This document shows positions 37,822 through 46,885 of a DNA stretch of 46,885 nt, piece after piece. Position 1 is the first letter of the stretch; each line of letters opens with the position of its first letter. The position numbers were made by a program, and so were the translations under genes. The notes beneath the pieces were generated by a model. It did no database searches. It saw only the letters and a program-made list of their open reading frames with translations, and was not told where the DNA came from. Source of the DNA: a virus; the IMG/VR virus record IMGVR_UViG_3300032265_001184, positions 1 through 46,885 of that record; one strand, given 5' to 3'.

Positions 37822-39342
37822 TTACTTTTTTGGTGGTTCTTCGCCAGGAGGTGGAGCCAACTGTATAATACCAGCTTTTATTTCATTATTTATTTCGGTC
37901 ATTACGGTTTGCATTTCAGCTTCATCTTGACGTAATATATTTCGCTTAATCCATTCGGTTGAATAATACTTACCAACATATGGATCAGCTTCAGACATGA
38001 TAGTATTTCTTTCACGAATGATTTCTAAGTCTTTAAGTTGTGCAAATTGATTATCTTTAGAATATTGAAACTTAAATTTGTTTGCAAGTGTAGGCCATTC
38101 TTCTGGTGCAATAATTCTTTTTAAAACTAGTTGTTTCTCTAATGCATCAAGAAATAGTTCACTAAACTTAGTTTGTAATCTTGAGATGAACTTAGTAAAC
38201 TTAACTTCGTCTCTTGTAATTTCTGTAGCACGACCCATAGTATATGTGTTATCAGGTTCAAGTCGGTTGACAGGAACATTTAATGACTTATAAAGGTTAC
38301 GTTGGAAGTACTTAACATCTTCAAGATCACCCGCTAAGTGACCAGCAGGAAGAGTTGAGATCTCAGTACCTCGACCACCTTCTCGACGTGGTAACCAGAA
38401 GTCTTCTAACATTGTCATAAATTTACGATCATCTCGAACTTCACCAGTAGATGAATCATAAACTACACGATTCTTAAAACGAGTCATAATATCACGAAGA
38501 TATTGCTCAGCTTTCATCTTTGGAAGATTACCTACATCAATATAAAATATCCGACGCTCTGGTGCACGTGATATCTTATAGATAAGTGTAGCATCTTCAA
38601 GAGTTCTAAGTTGGTTTAGTGCTTTAATAGCTTTATGTAAATGCCCTAAAACCAATTGATTATTTTTATCAAGAACACCAGAATTAACTCCAAGAATAGC
38701 ATCAGCAGAAATCTTTAAGCCATTCGAGCCAAATGCATTTGAAGTAGCAGAGATATTTGTTTGGAATCCCTTGTCATTATAAATGTAATATTCTGATTCC
38801 ACTTGAGTAACAGAAACACCAGAATCAGCTATTGGTTTTCTTTTCATCTCACGTACTTTACGAATCTTACGTGGATCTACATATCGTAATTCTTTAATAC
38901 CATTCTGTGGTGCCTTCTCGTCAATGATAACATGATAGACTAAGCGACCATCTACATACCAACGACGAAATACATCATAGGATCTTGTATTGAATTCAAA
39001 TAGTTCAAGAAGATAATTGAATTCAGCAGTAATAAGATCTTTAATTTTTGGTGCAACTGGAAGATTTTCTAGATTAAGATGAACGGCACCTTTATCTTCT
39101 TCATCGGAGATTGCTTCATTCACAATATCGGAGACAGCAGCATCAATTTCAGGATGCATTGCCATCTCTCGATATTTAGTAACGAGTTCTGCTTCAGACT
39201 TAGCTGATCCTTCAAGATCAACGTAAGTGCCATAAGCACCGCCTGCAGCAACTGCAACGGCACCGTCATCGAAGACTGGAGGCGCAAAAGAAACTACTTC
39301 GTCTTTTTTACGCTTAAATTGAAATCCAAAAATGCTTGCCAT
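37822..39342 (-). CDS. 20: gp20 portal protein
   Basis: This is the portal dodecamer and initiator of head assembly. The conserved SEAELVTKYREMAMHPEIDA, then AVSDIVNEAISDEED, and LEDATLIYKISRAPERRIFY, IDVGNLPKMKAEQYL are T4-type portal signatures. LEDFWLPRREGGRGTEISTL is the most conserved stretch used for T4-type portal typing. The 506 residues match T4 (524). The C-terminus is Pro/Glu/Lys-rich. Confidence 0.97.
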   Translation of the reverse strand: MASIFGFQFKRKKDEVVSFAPPVFDDGAVAVAAGGAYGTYVDLEGSAKSEAELVTKYREMAMHPEIDAAVSDIVNEAISDEEDKGAVHLNLENLPVAPKIKDLITAEFNYLLELFEFNTRSYDVFRRWYVDGRLVYHVIIDEKAPQNGIKELRYVDPRKIRKVREMKRKPIADSGVSVTQVESEYYIYNDKGFQTNISATSNAFGSNGLKISADAILGVNSGVLDKNNQLVLGHLHKAIKALNQLRTLEDATLIYKISRAPERRIFYIDVGNLPKMKAEQYLRDIMTRFKNRVVYDSSTGEVRDDRKFMTMLEDFWLPRREGGRGTEISTLPAGHLAGDLEDVKYFQRNLYKSLNVPVNRLEPDNTYTMGRATEITRDEVKFTKFISRLQTKFSELFLDALEKQLVLKRIIAPEEWPTLANKFKFQYSKDNQFAQLKDLEIIRERNTIMSEADPYVGKYYSTEWIKRNILRQDEAEMQTVMTEINNEIKAGIIQLAPPPGEEPPKK

Positions 39343-39356
39343 TATATTTTTCCACT

Positions 39357-39385
39357 AAAAAATGGGGGCAAAGATACCCCCATGT
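39357..39385 (-). terminator. Rho-independent terminator after gp19
   Basis: ATGGGGG and CCCCCAT form a 7-bp stem with an 8-base loop, followed on the minus strand by TTTTTT. It lies between genes 19 and 20. Confidence 0.85.
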
Positions 39386-39388
39386 TTA

Positions 39389-39940
39389 TTAAGTACCACC
39401 AGCGTTGCCGGTGATTCCTCCAGAAACTTCCCACCAATCATATTCAAATGTCACTTGAAATTTTTGAATTTGGTCTGTTGCATTCCAATCTAGACCCATT
39501 GCAGCTACACTTGTTGGAAACAATCCATTGAACTGATATGTTCTAATTGGAATACCAGTCTTTGAGTATTGAACTACTTGTGCTTGTGATTTATAAAGCA
39601 GTGGTGAAGCTGAACCAAATTGAGTAATATTTCCTTCATGACTATTTATTGAAGTTAGCCATGATTCCATTGCATTACGGATAAGGAAATCTTCATCGTT
39701 AATTACTTGAACAGTCCATGCACCAAAAACTCTATCGCCTGCAATCTTAACCTTACGACCAAAATAAGAAACTTGAATCATACCAATGGTTGATTCTGGG
39801 ATTGATGCAGCTTCAACCATGAATGGTACTTTAATATCCCCAGCGCTATTAGCTGGGTTTTGAATTGTGACCTGGAAGAGCGATGGTCTTGCTCCTCCAA
39901 GTACTAATTGACTTCTGATTTCATTTACATTAAATGCCAT
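39389..39940 (-). CDS. 19: gp19 tail tube protein
   Basis: gp19 forms the inner tail tube inside the gp18 sheath. The pattern is a conserved N-terminus (FNVNEIRSQLVLGGARPSLF), IKVPFMVEAASIPESTIGMI, the VKIAGDRVFGAWTVQVINDE segment and a C-terminal VTFEYDWWEVSGG. The 183 residues compare with 163 in T4. It follows gp18 and has a terminator after it. A GATAAATA late-like box lies upstream, one base from consensus. Confidence 0.94.
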   Translation of the reverse strand: MAFNVNEIRSQLVLGGARPSLFQVTIQNPANSAGDIKVPFMVEAASIPESTIGMIQVSYFGRKVKIAGDRVFGAWTVQVINDEDFLIRNAMESWLTSINSHEGNITQFGSASPLLYKSQAQVVQYSKTGIPIRTYQFNGLFPTSVAAMGLDWNATDQIQKFQVTFEYDWWEVSGGITGNAGGT

Positions 39941-39978
39941 CTAAGCTCTCCTATATAGTTGTTTTATTTATCTTTAGA

Positions 39979-42093
39979 TTAAAAACCCTGACCAACTACT
40001 TCAGAGAATTCTACACCGGATCGCACTGCAACAAAGTTCAATTGGATATAATTAATTGCACGAGCAGGTTTAACGTAGATGTCACCTACAAACTCATTTC
40101 TATCAATGACTCCCTGGGTATTATTTGTGCTATCACACACTACCTTGAAGTCATAGATGCCGCGTCTTCCTTTGATGTCTCTGAGGAAAGGTTCAACGAT
40201 ATTCTTGAACTGAGCCCGTGTAAATTCATCATTAAACTCAAAGAGTAGACCCTTAGCAGCACGTGCAATAGTCTTCTCGAGAACAATGAATAGTCGACGA
40301 ACGTTGATTCGATCAAAAGCACTTGGAGTACTAAGTAGAGTCTTATCGCCGTAAAGAACTGTTCCTTGACCTGGGAAAGTAACTACTGGGTTTACGTTGT
40401 TCTTATAAAGAAGATCGCGATCAGCTTTGCCTGGGTTAAAGGCAAGTTTAATCACATTCTTAATTTGACCACGATTGAAACCGGCAGGTGAGAACCAAGG
40501 ATCTCTTACGCTATCAGTACGAACAGCCAAACCAGCTATATCACCATTAAGTGGGATATAACGATAAACATCATTGTACTTATCGTACTGATACTTGTAT
40601 CCTGAATCTAGTACTGCATATGAAGTAGAAGTAAGTGCATTACGGAAATCAACAATATCTTGTGATTCAGTTTTACCTGCATTCTGAACAACGTCAGCAC
40701 GATCAGGAGAAATAAAGGCTACACAGTCTTTACGGACAGAAGCAATATTATCAATTAGATAATTTGCAAGCTGTGCATATTTATTGCCTGCCGTTCCTCT
40801 TGCTTTACCCTGTAGTAGTAAAGAAACATCAACATCGTCTGGTGACTTAAACTTATCATATGCTAAAGCAAGTGCTGCATTAGTAACAGTGCTTTCATCA
40901 GCACCATCAGATCCATTAACAAATGAAAGAGTAAATGGCTTTGAGTTTGTTGAAGAAGCAATATTTAATGCAGTATTAGATGGAGCACCTGAACGATCTG
41001 TTGCCCACCAAATGTAATTGGAGTTATCATTTAGAACAGTCTTGTAATAATTAATGGTACCATCATTGGTCTTTGCATCAGTTGCTCTCGATAGACCTTT
41101 ATAGACTTCTAGAATTGTCCCAGGAACTCCTGTAAACTTGCCATCTTCATCGGCAACAACGATATGAAGTTCATCATTTGCTGCGGTGTTACCAAAGTTT
41201 GCCACAAATTCAGATTGACCAGGAGCAGAATCTACATAATTAAAATATTCCCAATCTCTCACAATTGTGTTTGAACTATAATCTGAAGATAGAGTATATT
41301 TGGAAGCAAGATTTAATGTAATCGTAGCAGCACCGGTGTTTGTACCGGCAGAGTTATTTACAAGAATGCTTACATTAGAAATTTTAAGATATTGTTTGCC
41401 AATTGAACTGTTACCTACTTCTAGAATATCACCAATTGAGAATAGGTTTGCAACAGTATTTGCATAGGGTACAGGAGTACTACCGGTCAACACTGCAGTA
41501 TTTACCAAAGAAATAGTGGCGGTATTGGTACCAACAGTAAATGCAATCTTCGTAGCAGTTGCATTACTGAATGATGTATTGGCAGTGCCAACAGTATTGC
41601 CAGAAAGAAAATCGATGGTTTGTGTGTATTGATTAGCAGCACTGCAAACAGAAACTTTAAGTGAGTTTCCTAGTGCACCAGGATACTTAGCAATGAACTG
41701 AACACCAGATTCAAAACTTGCAACTTTTGTATCATAATCATCAGCATTGAGAACTAGATGAACTAAGTTGCTGGTAATTGAGGTGCTATTTGCCATAGCA
41801 GAAAGAACACCAGTTGCACCAGTTGCATCAGCCGTATTTGCTGCACGGCTTACGTACAACTGATTTCCATATGCTAAAAAGTTTGCAGCTGTAAAGAATG
41901 TTTCTGGGTTAAAATTAGTTGGTTTTCCAAACCGAGCAACTAAATTTTCTTCTGAGTCTACAAAGACTAGTTTGTCAATTGGACCCCAACGAAATACACC
42001 AGCAAAAGCACCTTCTGTAGTTGCTGCGCCAGGCACAATTGTGGTTAAATCAATTTCGGATACATTAACTCCGGGACTTACTTGAAATGCCAT
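39979..42093 (-). CDS. 18: gp18 tail sheath protein
   Basis: The contractile sheath subunit has the family's N-terminus AFQVSPGVNVSEIDLTTIVP, with GAFAGVFRWGPIDKLVFVDS, and its C-terminal domain with TRAQFKNIVEPFLRDIKGRR followed by GIYDFKVVCD and AINYIQLNFVAVRSGVEFSE. The 704 residues are slightly longer than T4 (659), with inserted beta-rich protrusions in the middle. It has a perfect late promoter and precedes gp19. Confidence 0.97.
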   Translation of the reverse strand: MAFQVSPGVNVSEIDLTTIVPGAATTEGAFAGVFRWGPIDKLVFVDSEENLVARFGKPTNFNPETFFTAANFLAYGNQLYVSRAANTADATGATGVLSAMANSTSITSNLVHLVLNADDYDTKVASFESGVQFIAKYPGALGNSLKVSVCSAANQYTQTIDFLSGNTVGTANTSFSNATATKIAFTVGTNTATISLVNTAVLTGSTPVPYANTVANLFSIGDILEVGNSSIGKQYLKISNVSILVNNSAGTNTGAATITLNLASKYTLSSDYSSNTIVRDWEYFNYVDSAPGQSEFVANFGNTAANDELHIVVADEDGKFTGVPGTILEVYKGLSRATDAKTNDGTINYYKTVLNDNSNYIWWATDRSGAPSNTALNIASSTNSKPFTLSFVNGSDGADESTVTNAALALAYDKFKSPDDVDVSLLLQGKARGTAGNKYAQLANYLIDNIASVRKDCVAFISPDRADVVQNAGKTESQDIVDFRNALTSTSYAVLDSGYKYQYDKYNDVYRYIPLNGDIAGLAVRTDSVRDPWFSPAGFNRGQIKNVIKLAFNPGKADRDLLYKNNVNPVVTFPGQGTVLYGDKTLLSTPSAFDRINVRRLFIVLEKTIARAAKGLLFEFNDEFTRAQFKNIVEPFLRDIKGRRGIYDFKVVCDSTNNTQGVIDRNEFVGDIYVKPARAINYIQLNFVAVRSGVEFSEVVGQGF

Positions 42094-42136
42094 TTTTTAT
42101 TCTCCCTCTCGAAAAGGTGATTAATCTATGTTCTAG

Positions 42137-42144
42137 TATTTATA
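42137..42144 (-). promoter_or_regulatory. Late promoter (TATAAATA) for gp18
   Basis: There is a perfect minus-strand TATAAATA about 45 bases upstream of the sheath gene start. Confidence 0.7.
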
Positions 42145-42155
42145 TTTCTTTGGTT

Positions 42156-43766
42156 TTAATCATTATCGTAAAAGAACTTATCAAAATCACTCATTTCAAC
42201 TATTGCTGGCGGTGGCATTCCAGTATCAACTATACCAAATGGGACCATATCTTCTTCGATTTGTTTCATCTTAGCTTCATACAATGCTTTTCTAAGATCA
42301 ACACTATTTATTTCTTTAAAATAACGAGTAGTTATGAGCCAAGCAAACATAACTAATGTCATAACTAAGTCATCATGATAGCCCTCATCAGCTTCAAAGC
42401 TACCTCTCTTTTCAATGAATGTTGAAATCTCAGAGATAGTGTCTGCATCAGTGATAAGGAGTTTGCCAGTTTCTATTAATGATTTTAAGTTATGGCAACC
42501 AATTCTTTTTACTTTACGATCCATTACTATGCCTGGACGCATGCTCTTGCTTGCAAATCCAGATGTAATTGTCTGACTACTTTTTTCTTTAACAGAAAAT
42601 AAAATATTATCATATTCTAATTCTGTATGAAGAATATATGCTACTTGTTCATTTACATTCAATTCAATTAAACAGAATGCATCATTATATTTTTTACCAA
42701 CCTCATTAATCACATTGGGATAAAGCAATGGACTAATTACGTTGTTCTTATACTTAGCAGCAATTCTATATGGAATAGTGGATATATCAACGACCGTGAA
42801 CGCAGAGAAGTCACCCCCAACTCCTTTTGCAGTATCGACGGTCATGACATAAACCGCATGTGGTTCTGGTTCTAAGAATATATCTAGACCATCATAACTA
42901 TGAATAGGATCAATAATTGACATCTTAGATATAGCATCAGAACCAATAAGAGTTGCAGATGACCCAAGGAAGTTACAAAGAACTTCTTGATTAAACTTGA
43001 GTTCACCTAATTGTCTCTTTTGTTCTTCAAGCCATTTATCATCTCTACCAGGAATCTCGTGGTATGGAATAAACAATGGCACAAAGTCATTACGATTATT
43101 CTGTGCATCATTCCAGAATTTCCAGAAATGATTATATCCATACGGCGTAGAAGTAATGATAATCTTTGTCGTCTGACCAGCAGAAACTACAGGATATACA
43201 GAAGTAAAGAATTGTTCAGCTACATTATTTGGAATAATTGCTGCTTCGTCGATATACAATAAGTTAACTGACTGAGAACGAATACCCGCCGCCGTCGTTG
43301 CTGCCGTAAAGATCTTAGATCCATTCTCAAGTTCAATATCGCCTTTATTCCAATTGACCACACCTTGTTGCATCCATTTGGGTAAGTTCTCATACATCAG
43401 CTGATATCTTGCAAGAATACCGCGAGCTGTTGCGGCTTTATTTGCTAAGATAGCTACGTTCTTATGAGATTGGAAAACCGTATACCATAAGATATAGGCA
43501 ACTGAAGTAGTAGTCTTACCTTGTTGCCGACCTTCCATAACGATAACTTTACGGTTCTCATTAATGACTTTTATCTTATTCTTCTGACAATCGTAAAGCT
43601 CAAACTTAATCAGACCATGATCAAGAGTTTCAATATAGCAATAATTTAATATAAAGTACTCTGGATCTTCAGAGGCTTTTATGTATTCTTCAATTTGTTC
43701 TTTTGTAAAATTAAATTTTACATTAGATTTCTTTAGAAGTGGGTTACCAAGATATGCTTCACTCAT
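42156..43766 (-). CDS. 17: gp17 terminase large subunit
   Basis: This is the packaging motor ATPase and nuclease. Walker A is MEGRQQGKTTT (residues 78-88), Walker B LLYIDEAAI (169-177), and IIITSTPYG (203-210) is the coupling motif. The nuclease domain starts with MTVDTAKGVGGDFS (Asp311) and includes a later YHDDLVMTLVMF. The 536 residues are shorter than T4 (610). It overlaps gp16 by four bases, and no intron or homing gene is seen. Confidence 0.97.
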   Translation of the reverse strand: MSEAYLGNPLLKKSNVKFNFTKEQIEEYIKASEDPEYFILNYCYIETLDHGLIKFELYDCQKNKIKVINENRKVIVMEGRQQGKTTTSVAYILWYTVFQSHKNVAILANKAATARGILARYQLMYENLPKWMQQGVVNWNKGDIELENGSKIFTAATTAAGIRSQSVNLLYIDEAAIIPNNVAEQFFTSVYPVVSAGQTTKIIITSTPYGYNHFWKFWNDAQNNRNDFVPLFIPYHEIPGRDDKWLEEQKRQLGELKFNQEVLCNFLGSSATLIGSDAISKMSIIDPIHSYDGLDIFLEPEPHAVYVMTVDTAKGVGGDFSAFTVVDISTIPYRIAAKYKNNVISPLLYPNVINEVGKKYNDAFCLIELNVNEQVAYILHTELEYDNILFSVKEKSSQTITSGFASKSMRPGIVMDRKVKRIGCHNLKSLIETGKLLITDADTISEISTFIEKRGSFEADEGYHDDLVMTLVMFAWLITTRYFKEINSVDLRKALYEAKMKQIEEDMVPFGIVDTGMPPPAIVEMSDFDKFFYDND

Positions 43767-44128
43767 TTATTCTTTATTAACTTCAATAGTTCAGAGGTTG
43801 AGATGTATAAGTTATTATTTATGGTCTTATTACCATCAACATCTTTACCTTTTTCAATACGATTCTTTTTCTCAGCAAGCTCTAATAGATCTTTGCTTGA
43901 ATCGGATAATGATTTAATAAGTGTTGAGACTACTTCATAACTTCGTGGGTGCTGAGATAAGTCTGCAACATCAAGCATCTTATCTAAAGCAATAGAACCT
44001 TTTTCGAGAATAGAACGAATGTTCTTTCGAGCAAAATCATAATCATCATCAGAGCTTGGGATGTATTCCACTTGCTCATCAAATGCAGCAATGTCTAATG
44101 AGTCAGCAATAATTTTATTGGAGTTCAT
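43763..44128 (-). CDS. 16: gp16 terminase small subunit
   Basis: The 121-residue protein is helical with DDDYDFARKNIRSILEKGSI, then ALDKMLDVADLSQHPRSYEV and LIKSLSDSSKDLLELAEKKN. This is the coiled-coil core and family pattern of T4-type small terminases. It binds DNA ends and stimulates gp17 ATPase. T4 gp16 has 164 residues. It overlaps both neighbours by four bases. Confidence 0.92.
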   Translation of the reverse strand: MNSNKIIADSLDIAAFDEQVEYIPSSDDDYDFARKNIRSILEKGSIALDKMLDVADLSQHPRSYEVVSTLIKSLSDSSKDLLELAEKKNRIEKGKDVDGNKTINNNLYISTSELLKLIKNK

Positions 44129-44958
44129 TGGATTATATCTTCATAACTGTCAAACTCAGTAATAAACCCATAGTTCTCACTTGCATCAATTTGCGAAATA
44201 TCAACTGATAGTGAAGCATTTGATGTTGGAGAACCATTGGCAAGTAAACCGGGTCTTACAGTTATTCTTGATGCAATATCAGTTACGCCTACAGAATCAT
44301 CTATATTCTCAGTTTTAGCCACATAGATATTTGTATTGACTGTCTTAATGATTGAACCTTTCTTAATTGGTCCAAACAAGTATGCTTTCATCGCAAAATC
44401 AAGAGTCCAAACTATAGCCCGGCGATTCATGAAATCACCTTCATATGTATCTTGAGAACCAATCGTTTTTAATATAATTGGAATATCTACATTTAAACCT
44501 AATTGAGGTATTAAATTAGCAGTGATAGTCCATTCAGGTGTAAAATAAGGTAAGATCTGTTCTACGATACGCGTACCATCATCAACATTTTTTACCATTA
44601 CGTATAAAGTAAATCCAATATCATATGGCACTGATTGATACTGATATGCTAATGATGCTGTGTTTGCGCTATTTACTTTAACGCTCCTATTAAGCGTATT
44701 CAATTTTCTATCTGATGCATAACTAATAGACGTAATTTCAAATGCCATTCTTGGAAGAACCATTGCTGGACGATTGAATGTTGGATCACCTTCAAGACGC
44801 GAAAGGAACTTTTCTTTAGGCCCATATGATAATGGAACTTTCATCGATTGAACAGTTTCATTATTGCTGTTTATGCGATTAATATAAATTTCATTAAACA
44901 ATGTGCCAAACATGATAACATATTTTCTGAGGGAACCATGATAGAACTGACTAAACAT
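44125..44958 (-). CDS. 15: gp15 tail sheath terminator / completion protein
   Basis: gp15 caps the tail and joins it to the head. The 277-residue sequence matches T4-type gp15: MFGTLFNEIYINRINSNNE, then VPLSYGPKEKFLSRLEGDPT, MVLPRMAFEITSISYASDRK and VYQYQSVPYDIGFTLYVM-like central strands. The length is nearly equal to T4 (272). It is coupled to gp14 by a one-base overlap. Confidence 0.94.
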   Translation of the reverse strand: MFSQFYHGSLRKYVIMFGTLFNEIYINRINSNNETVQSMKVPLSYGPKEKFLSRLEGDPTFNRPAMVLPRMAFEITSISYASDRKLNTLNRSVKVNSANTASLAYQYQSVPYDIGFTLYVMVKNVDDGTRIVEQILPYFTPEWTITANLIPQLGLNVDIPIILKTIGSQDTYEGDFMNRRAIVWTLDFAMKAYLFGPIKKGSIIKTVNTNIYVAKTENIDDSVGVTDIASRITVRPGLLANGSPTSNASLSVDISQIDASENYGFITEFDSYEDIIQ

Positions 44959-45686
44959 TAAAAGTCACCTTCAGAAAAAGGATTTAAATCTGTAAAGTTT
45001 ATAACTTCATCAGCTTCAGTTTGAATATCTTGATTATCTTCAAAGCTTGCACCAACTTGTGTAGTGAAATTGTATTGCTCTTGAACTAAATCATATCCAT
45101 CTTCATCCGTAATAACATATGAATCTTCAGTAAGCATAGCATATTGAGACATATCAAAAGAATACTTCTTCTGAAGAATGTCTATGTCTGCAATTCCAGT
45201 ATTCAATACTTCATTTGAATATTCCCATAACTCACATTCTAGATCATACGTTTGTAAAGCACCGAGTTGATAGAAAACAGATTCATGTTCTACAAATTTA
45301 ATTACAAATACTTTTGTGTTTAGAGGAAAATAGATGAGATCTCCTTCTTGAGGACGATCGAGTGCTCTATAATTTCCAATTTCATCAAAGAAAACTCGAC
45401 GAGCAATTGTGAAAGTCATCTGATCACGAACTTGCAAATTGAACTTTGACAAGAAATCGCCTTCACCTTTAAAGCCCATAACATTCTTAATATACATCTC
45501 AACCATGAACTGTTCATTGTATTCAGAGATTGAATCTTCACCATAGATCTTATCTTCATTCTTTAATGATCTTGGAAGATAAAAACAGTCATGCCCATAG
45601 ATTCGAATTGACTCTATAACAAGATCTTCAATTAAGCTTTGTTCTTGACTTGAACCAAAATTATTAAAGAAGACGCTTGTTGCCAC
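44958..45686 (-). CDS. 14: gp14 neck protein
   Basis: gp14 is a head-completion/neck protein at the portal. Family features are SLIEDLVIESIRIYGHDCFY, then LPRSLKNEDKIYGEDSIS, and LRALDRPQEGDLIYFPL-like central text (here YRALDRPQEGDLIYFPLNTK). The C-terminus is acidic (VINFTDLNPFSEGDF). The length of 242 compares with 256 in T4. It lies two bases after gp13. Confidence 0.93.
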   Translation of the reverse strand: MATSVFFNNFGSSQEQSLIEDLVIESIRIYGHDCFYLPRSLKNEDKIYGEDSISEYNEQFMVEMYIKNVMGFKGEGDFLSKFNLQVRDQMTFTIARRVFFDEIGNYRALDRPQEGDLIYFPLNTKVFVIKFVEHESVFYQLGALQTYDLECELWEYSNEVLNTGIADIDILQKKYSFDMSQYAMLTEDSYVITDEDGYDLVQEQYNFTTQVGASFEDNQDIQTEADEVINFTDLNPFSEGDF

Positions 45687-45688
45687 GA

Positions 45689-46432
45689 TCAGCCGACCAT
45701 ATCAAGTACGGGTAAACTGAAAGAATGAATCATTTCATGTTCCAGTGTATCAATTTCTTGAATTGCTTCATTGTAAAGAGTCTGACCATTAAATTGAACT
45801 CCACCCGGAAGAGTCATTCCAGTAAACTTACTTAGGTTAGCCCCCCATTGACGCTTAATTAAAGCAGTAGCATATCTCATTAACCATTGATCTTTCCATA
45901 CATCAACGTAGTCAGTTGGATCTACGATCTGATAAGCTTCAACTAAAAGATATTCACCATCTTGTAAAGTGTTCCAATCCATGTCAACATATAGCTTATT
46001 CATATTTCGATTGTAACGAATCGGTTGCTTACCAACAAGCATCTCAGCAATCAATGAAAGGTTTTCCATCACCATAAAATATGGAAGCATTGATACCGAG
46101 GTTAGTGTGTATAGATCGTTTAAAGCAATCTGATAACGAATATTGAAAAGATCATCAGATCGAATAGATGGATCAGCTATTGAAAATATACTAACCGCAC
46201 CAATAATATTCTCTGGAAGTTCAATATACTTATTAGCTCTATCGGTTGGTGTTACAGCATGTTTATAATAGATCTTCTCAGCACCATCAAAATGGTAGTC
46301 CCAATAATAACGCAAAGCATCATCAATACGATCTTCTACCTGATCTTCATCTACGTTAATCTCGATGACAGGGTTACCTAGTCTGCGTAAGCAATATTCT
46401 TTGAATGCAACACGAGTTGTTGGAATAGCCAT
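45689..46432 (-). CDS. 13: gp13 neck protein
   Basis: The start FKEYCLRRLGNPVIEINVDE, followed by DQVEDRIDDALRYYWDYHFD, is the hallmark of T4-type gp13, which with gp14 forms the neck. QWLMRYATALIKRQWGANLS and the C-terminal LEHEMIHSFSLPVLDMVG further match. The 247 residues are shorter than T4 (309). The late promoter upstream starts the run 13-14-15-16-17. Confidence 0.93.
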   Translation of the reverse strand: MAIPTTRVAFKEYCLRRLGNPVIEINVDEDQVEDRIDDALRYYWDYHFDGAEKIYYKHAVTPTDRANKYIELPENIIGAVSIFSIADPSIRSDDLFNIRYQIALNDLYTLTSVSMLPYFMVMENLSLIAEMLVGKQPIRYNRNMNKLYVDMDWNTLQDGEYLLVEAYQIVDPTDYVDVWKDQWLMRYATALIKRQWGANLSKFTGMTLPGGVQFNGQTLYNEAIQEIDTLEHEMIHSFSLPVLDMVG

Positions 46433-46455
46433 TTTAATCTCCGAGATTTATAGAG

Positions 46456-46463
46456 TATTTATA
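46456..46463 (-). promoter_or_regulatory. Late promoter (TATAAATA) for the gp13-gp17 unit
   Basis: There is a perfect minus-strand TATAAATA about 24 bases upstream of the gp13 start, in the 41-base gap after the tail-fibre-like gene. Confidence 0.65.
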
Positions 46464-46473
46464 AGTTGTCATG

Positions 46474-46885
46474 TTATGTCCCTATTGCTGACCAGTATAG
46501 TAACGTGTTTGTGGCATTAGCCGTTTTAACCGTAATAGCGCTAGTGCTGATTGCTGTTATCTGAGCACTGAATGTTGAGCTGTATGTGCTATTTACAGCT
46601 GATACTTGCGCACTATACAGCGCCGTAAAGGTTGTTGGAAAATTTACAGAAGCAGTGGTTGAATTTGCGAGGAAATTACCCCACTGCATTAAAAGACCAT
46701 TTGGTAATCTAGAATATCCGTTTGCTGATATACTTGAAGTACCTAACGTTAATGTGTTAGAACCAACGTTAGCTGAAGTTGCAGCGTAGAATGTCGCGGT
46801 ATTAACTTGACCAGTGATGTTTATAGCGGCAGCATTAACCAATGTAGCATTAGCAGTAAATGTAGTTCCAACGGTATGGCTGGCA
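46474..46885 (-). CDS. Tail-fibre-like protein, C-terminal part (partial)
   Basis: The frame is open to the window edge and the first in-frame start codon seen is only a TTG, so the gene continues beyond the right end. The visible part has short beta-strand repeats (VGTTFTANATLVNAAAINIT). It ends in a compact domain with NGYSRLPNGLLMQWGNFLAN, then VNFPTTFTALYSAQV. The LPNG..QWG pattern is that of phage tail-fibre C-terminal (gp53-like) domains that bind the host surface or aid trimerisation. Its position next to gp13 is consistent with a whisker or fibre gene. Confidence 0.7.
   Translation of the reverse strand, partial: ASHTVGTTFTANATLVNAAAINITGQVNTATFYAATSANVGSNTLTLGTSSISANGYSRLPNGLLMQWGNFLANSTTASVNFPTTFTALYSAQVSAVNSTYSSTFSAQITAISTSAITVKTANATNTLLYWSAIGT

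Overview
This window is a piece of a T4-type (Straboviridae-like) contractile-tailed phage genome. The evidence is a nearly unbroken T4 core gene set in T4/cyanophage-like order, all on the minus strand. It comprises neck, terminase, tail, portal, prohead and capsid genes (13-23), recombination genes (uvsY, uvsW, 46/47, uvsX), the late sigma factor (55), and the replisome (45, 44, 62, regA, 43, 41). No photosynthesis genes are present, so a heterotrophic host is more likely than a cyanobacterium. Small left-end proteins of the 'EREACAxIAE' type resemble those of phages of Beta/Gammaproteobacteria. The host is not identified.

Layout, left to right. 1-3.5 kb: a dense minus-strand run of small accessory genes with ATGA-type overlaps, including four related short proteins and a 25-unit hexapeptide-repeat protein behind a good sigma70-type promoter. 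3.5-5.4 kb: a structured intergenic region, a DUF932 protein, small genes and a GGGAACCCTAA tandem repeat. 5.4-8.05 kb: small genes, a plus-strand pair (5958-7308), and tRNA-Trp and tRNA-Asn. 8.05-14.05 kb: a metallopeptidase-like gene, a conserved unknown, gp41, UvsX and DNA polymerase gp43. 14.1-15.0 kb: a plus-strand lysis-type module (GH19 endolysin plus a small membrane protein) with its own late promoter and terminator. 15.0-18.8 kb: Hsp20, a candidate head-targeted protein, RegA, gp62, gp44, a DsbA-like protein and the gp45 clamp. 18.8-25.9 kb: a nucleotide and DNA-modification island between genes 45 and 46. 25.9-32.2 kb: peptide deformylase, gp46, gp47, gp55, an Sm-like protein, UvsW and UvsY. 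32.2-46.9 kb: virion genes from a tail-tube-like protein through gp23-gp13 to a tail-fibre-like gene that runs off the window. No stretch over 300 bases lacks a gene or tRNA; the largest gap is 3475-3707 and is described below.

The most striking content is the island between genes 45 and 46. It holds a T4-gp42-like dCMP hydroxymethylase with the diagnostic Asp, a T4-type DNA alpha-glucosyltransferase, an NAD-dependent sugar-nucleotide epimerase, a C5-cytosine-methyltransferase-family protein and a GT-A glycosyltransferase. It also holds dCMP deaminase, a MazG-like hydrolase and a DUF1599 protein. Together these predict a genome made with 5-hydroxymethylcytosine and then glycosylated, possibly with a sugar or sugar chain that differs from T4's.

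A second theme is a family of unrelated proteins sharing an N-terminal MK(T/S)-x4-5-(I/L/V/T)xE leader like the T4 capsid-targeting sequence. They may be packaged in the head and ejected with the DNA; the prohead protease gp21 that would process them is in the window. Late genes are marked by TATAAATA boxes, matching the gp55 sigma factor encoded here.
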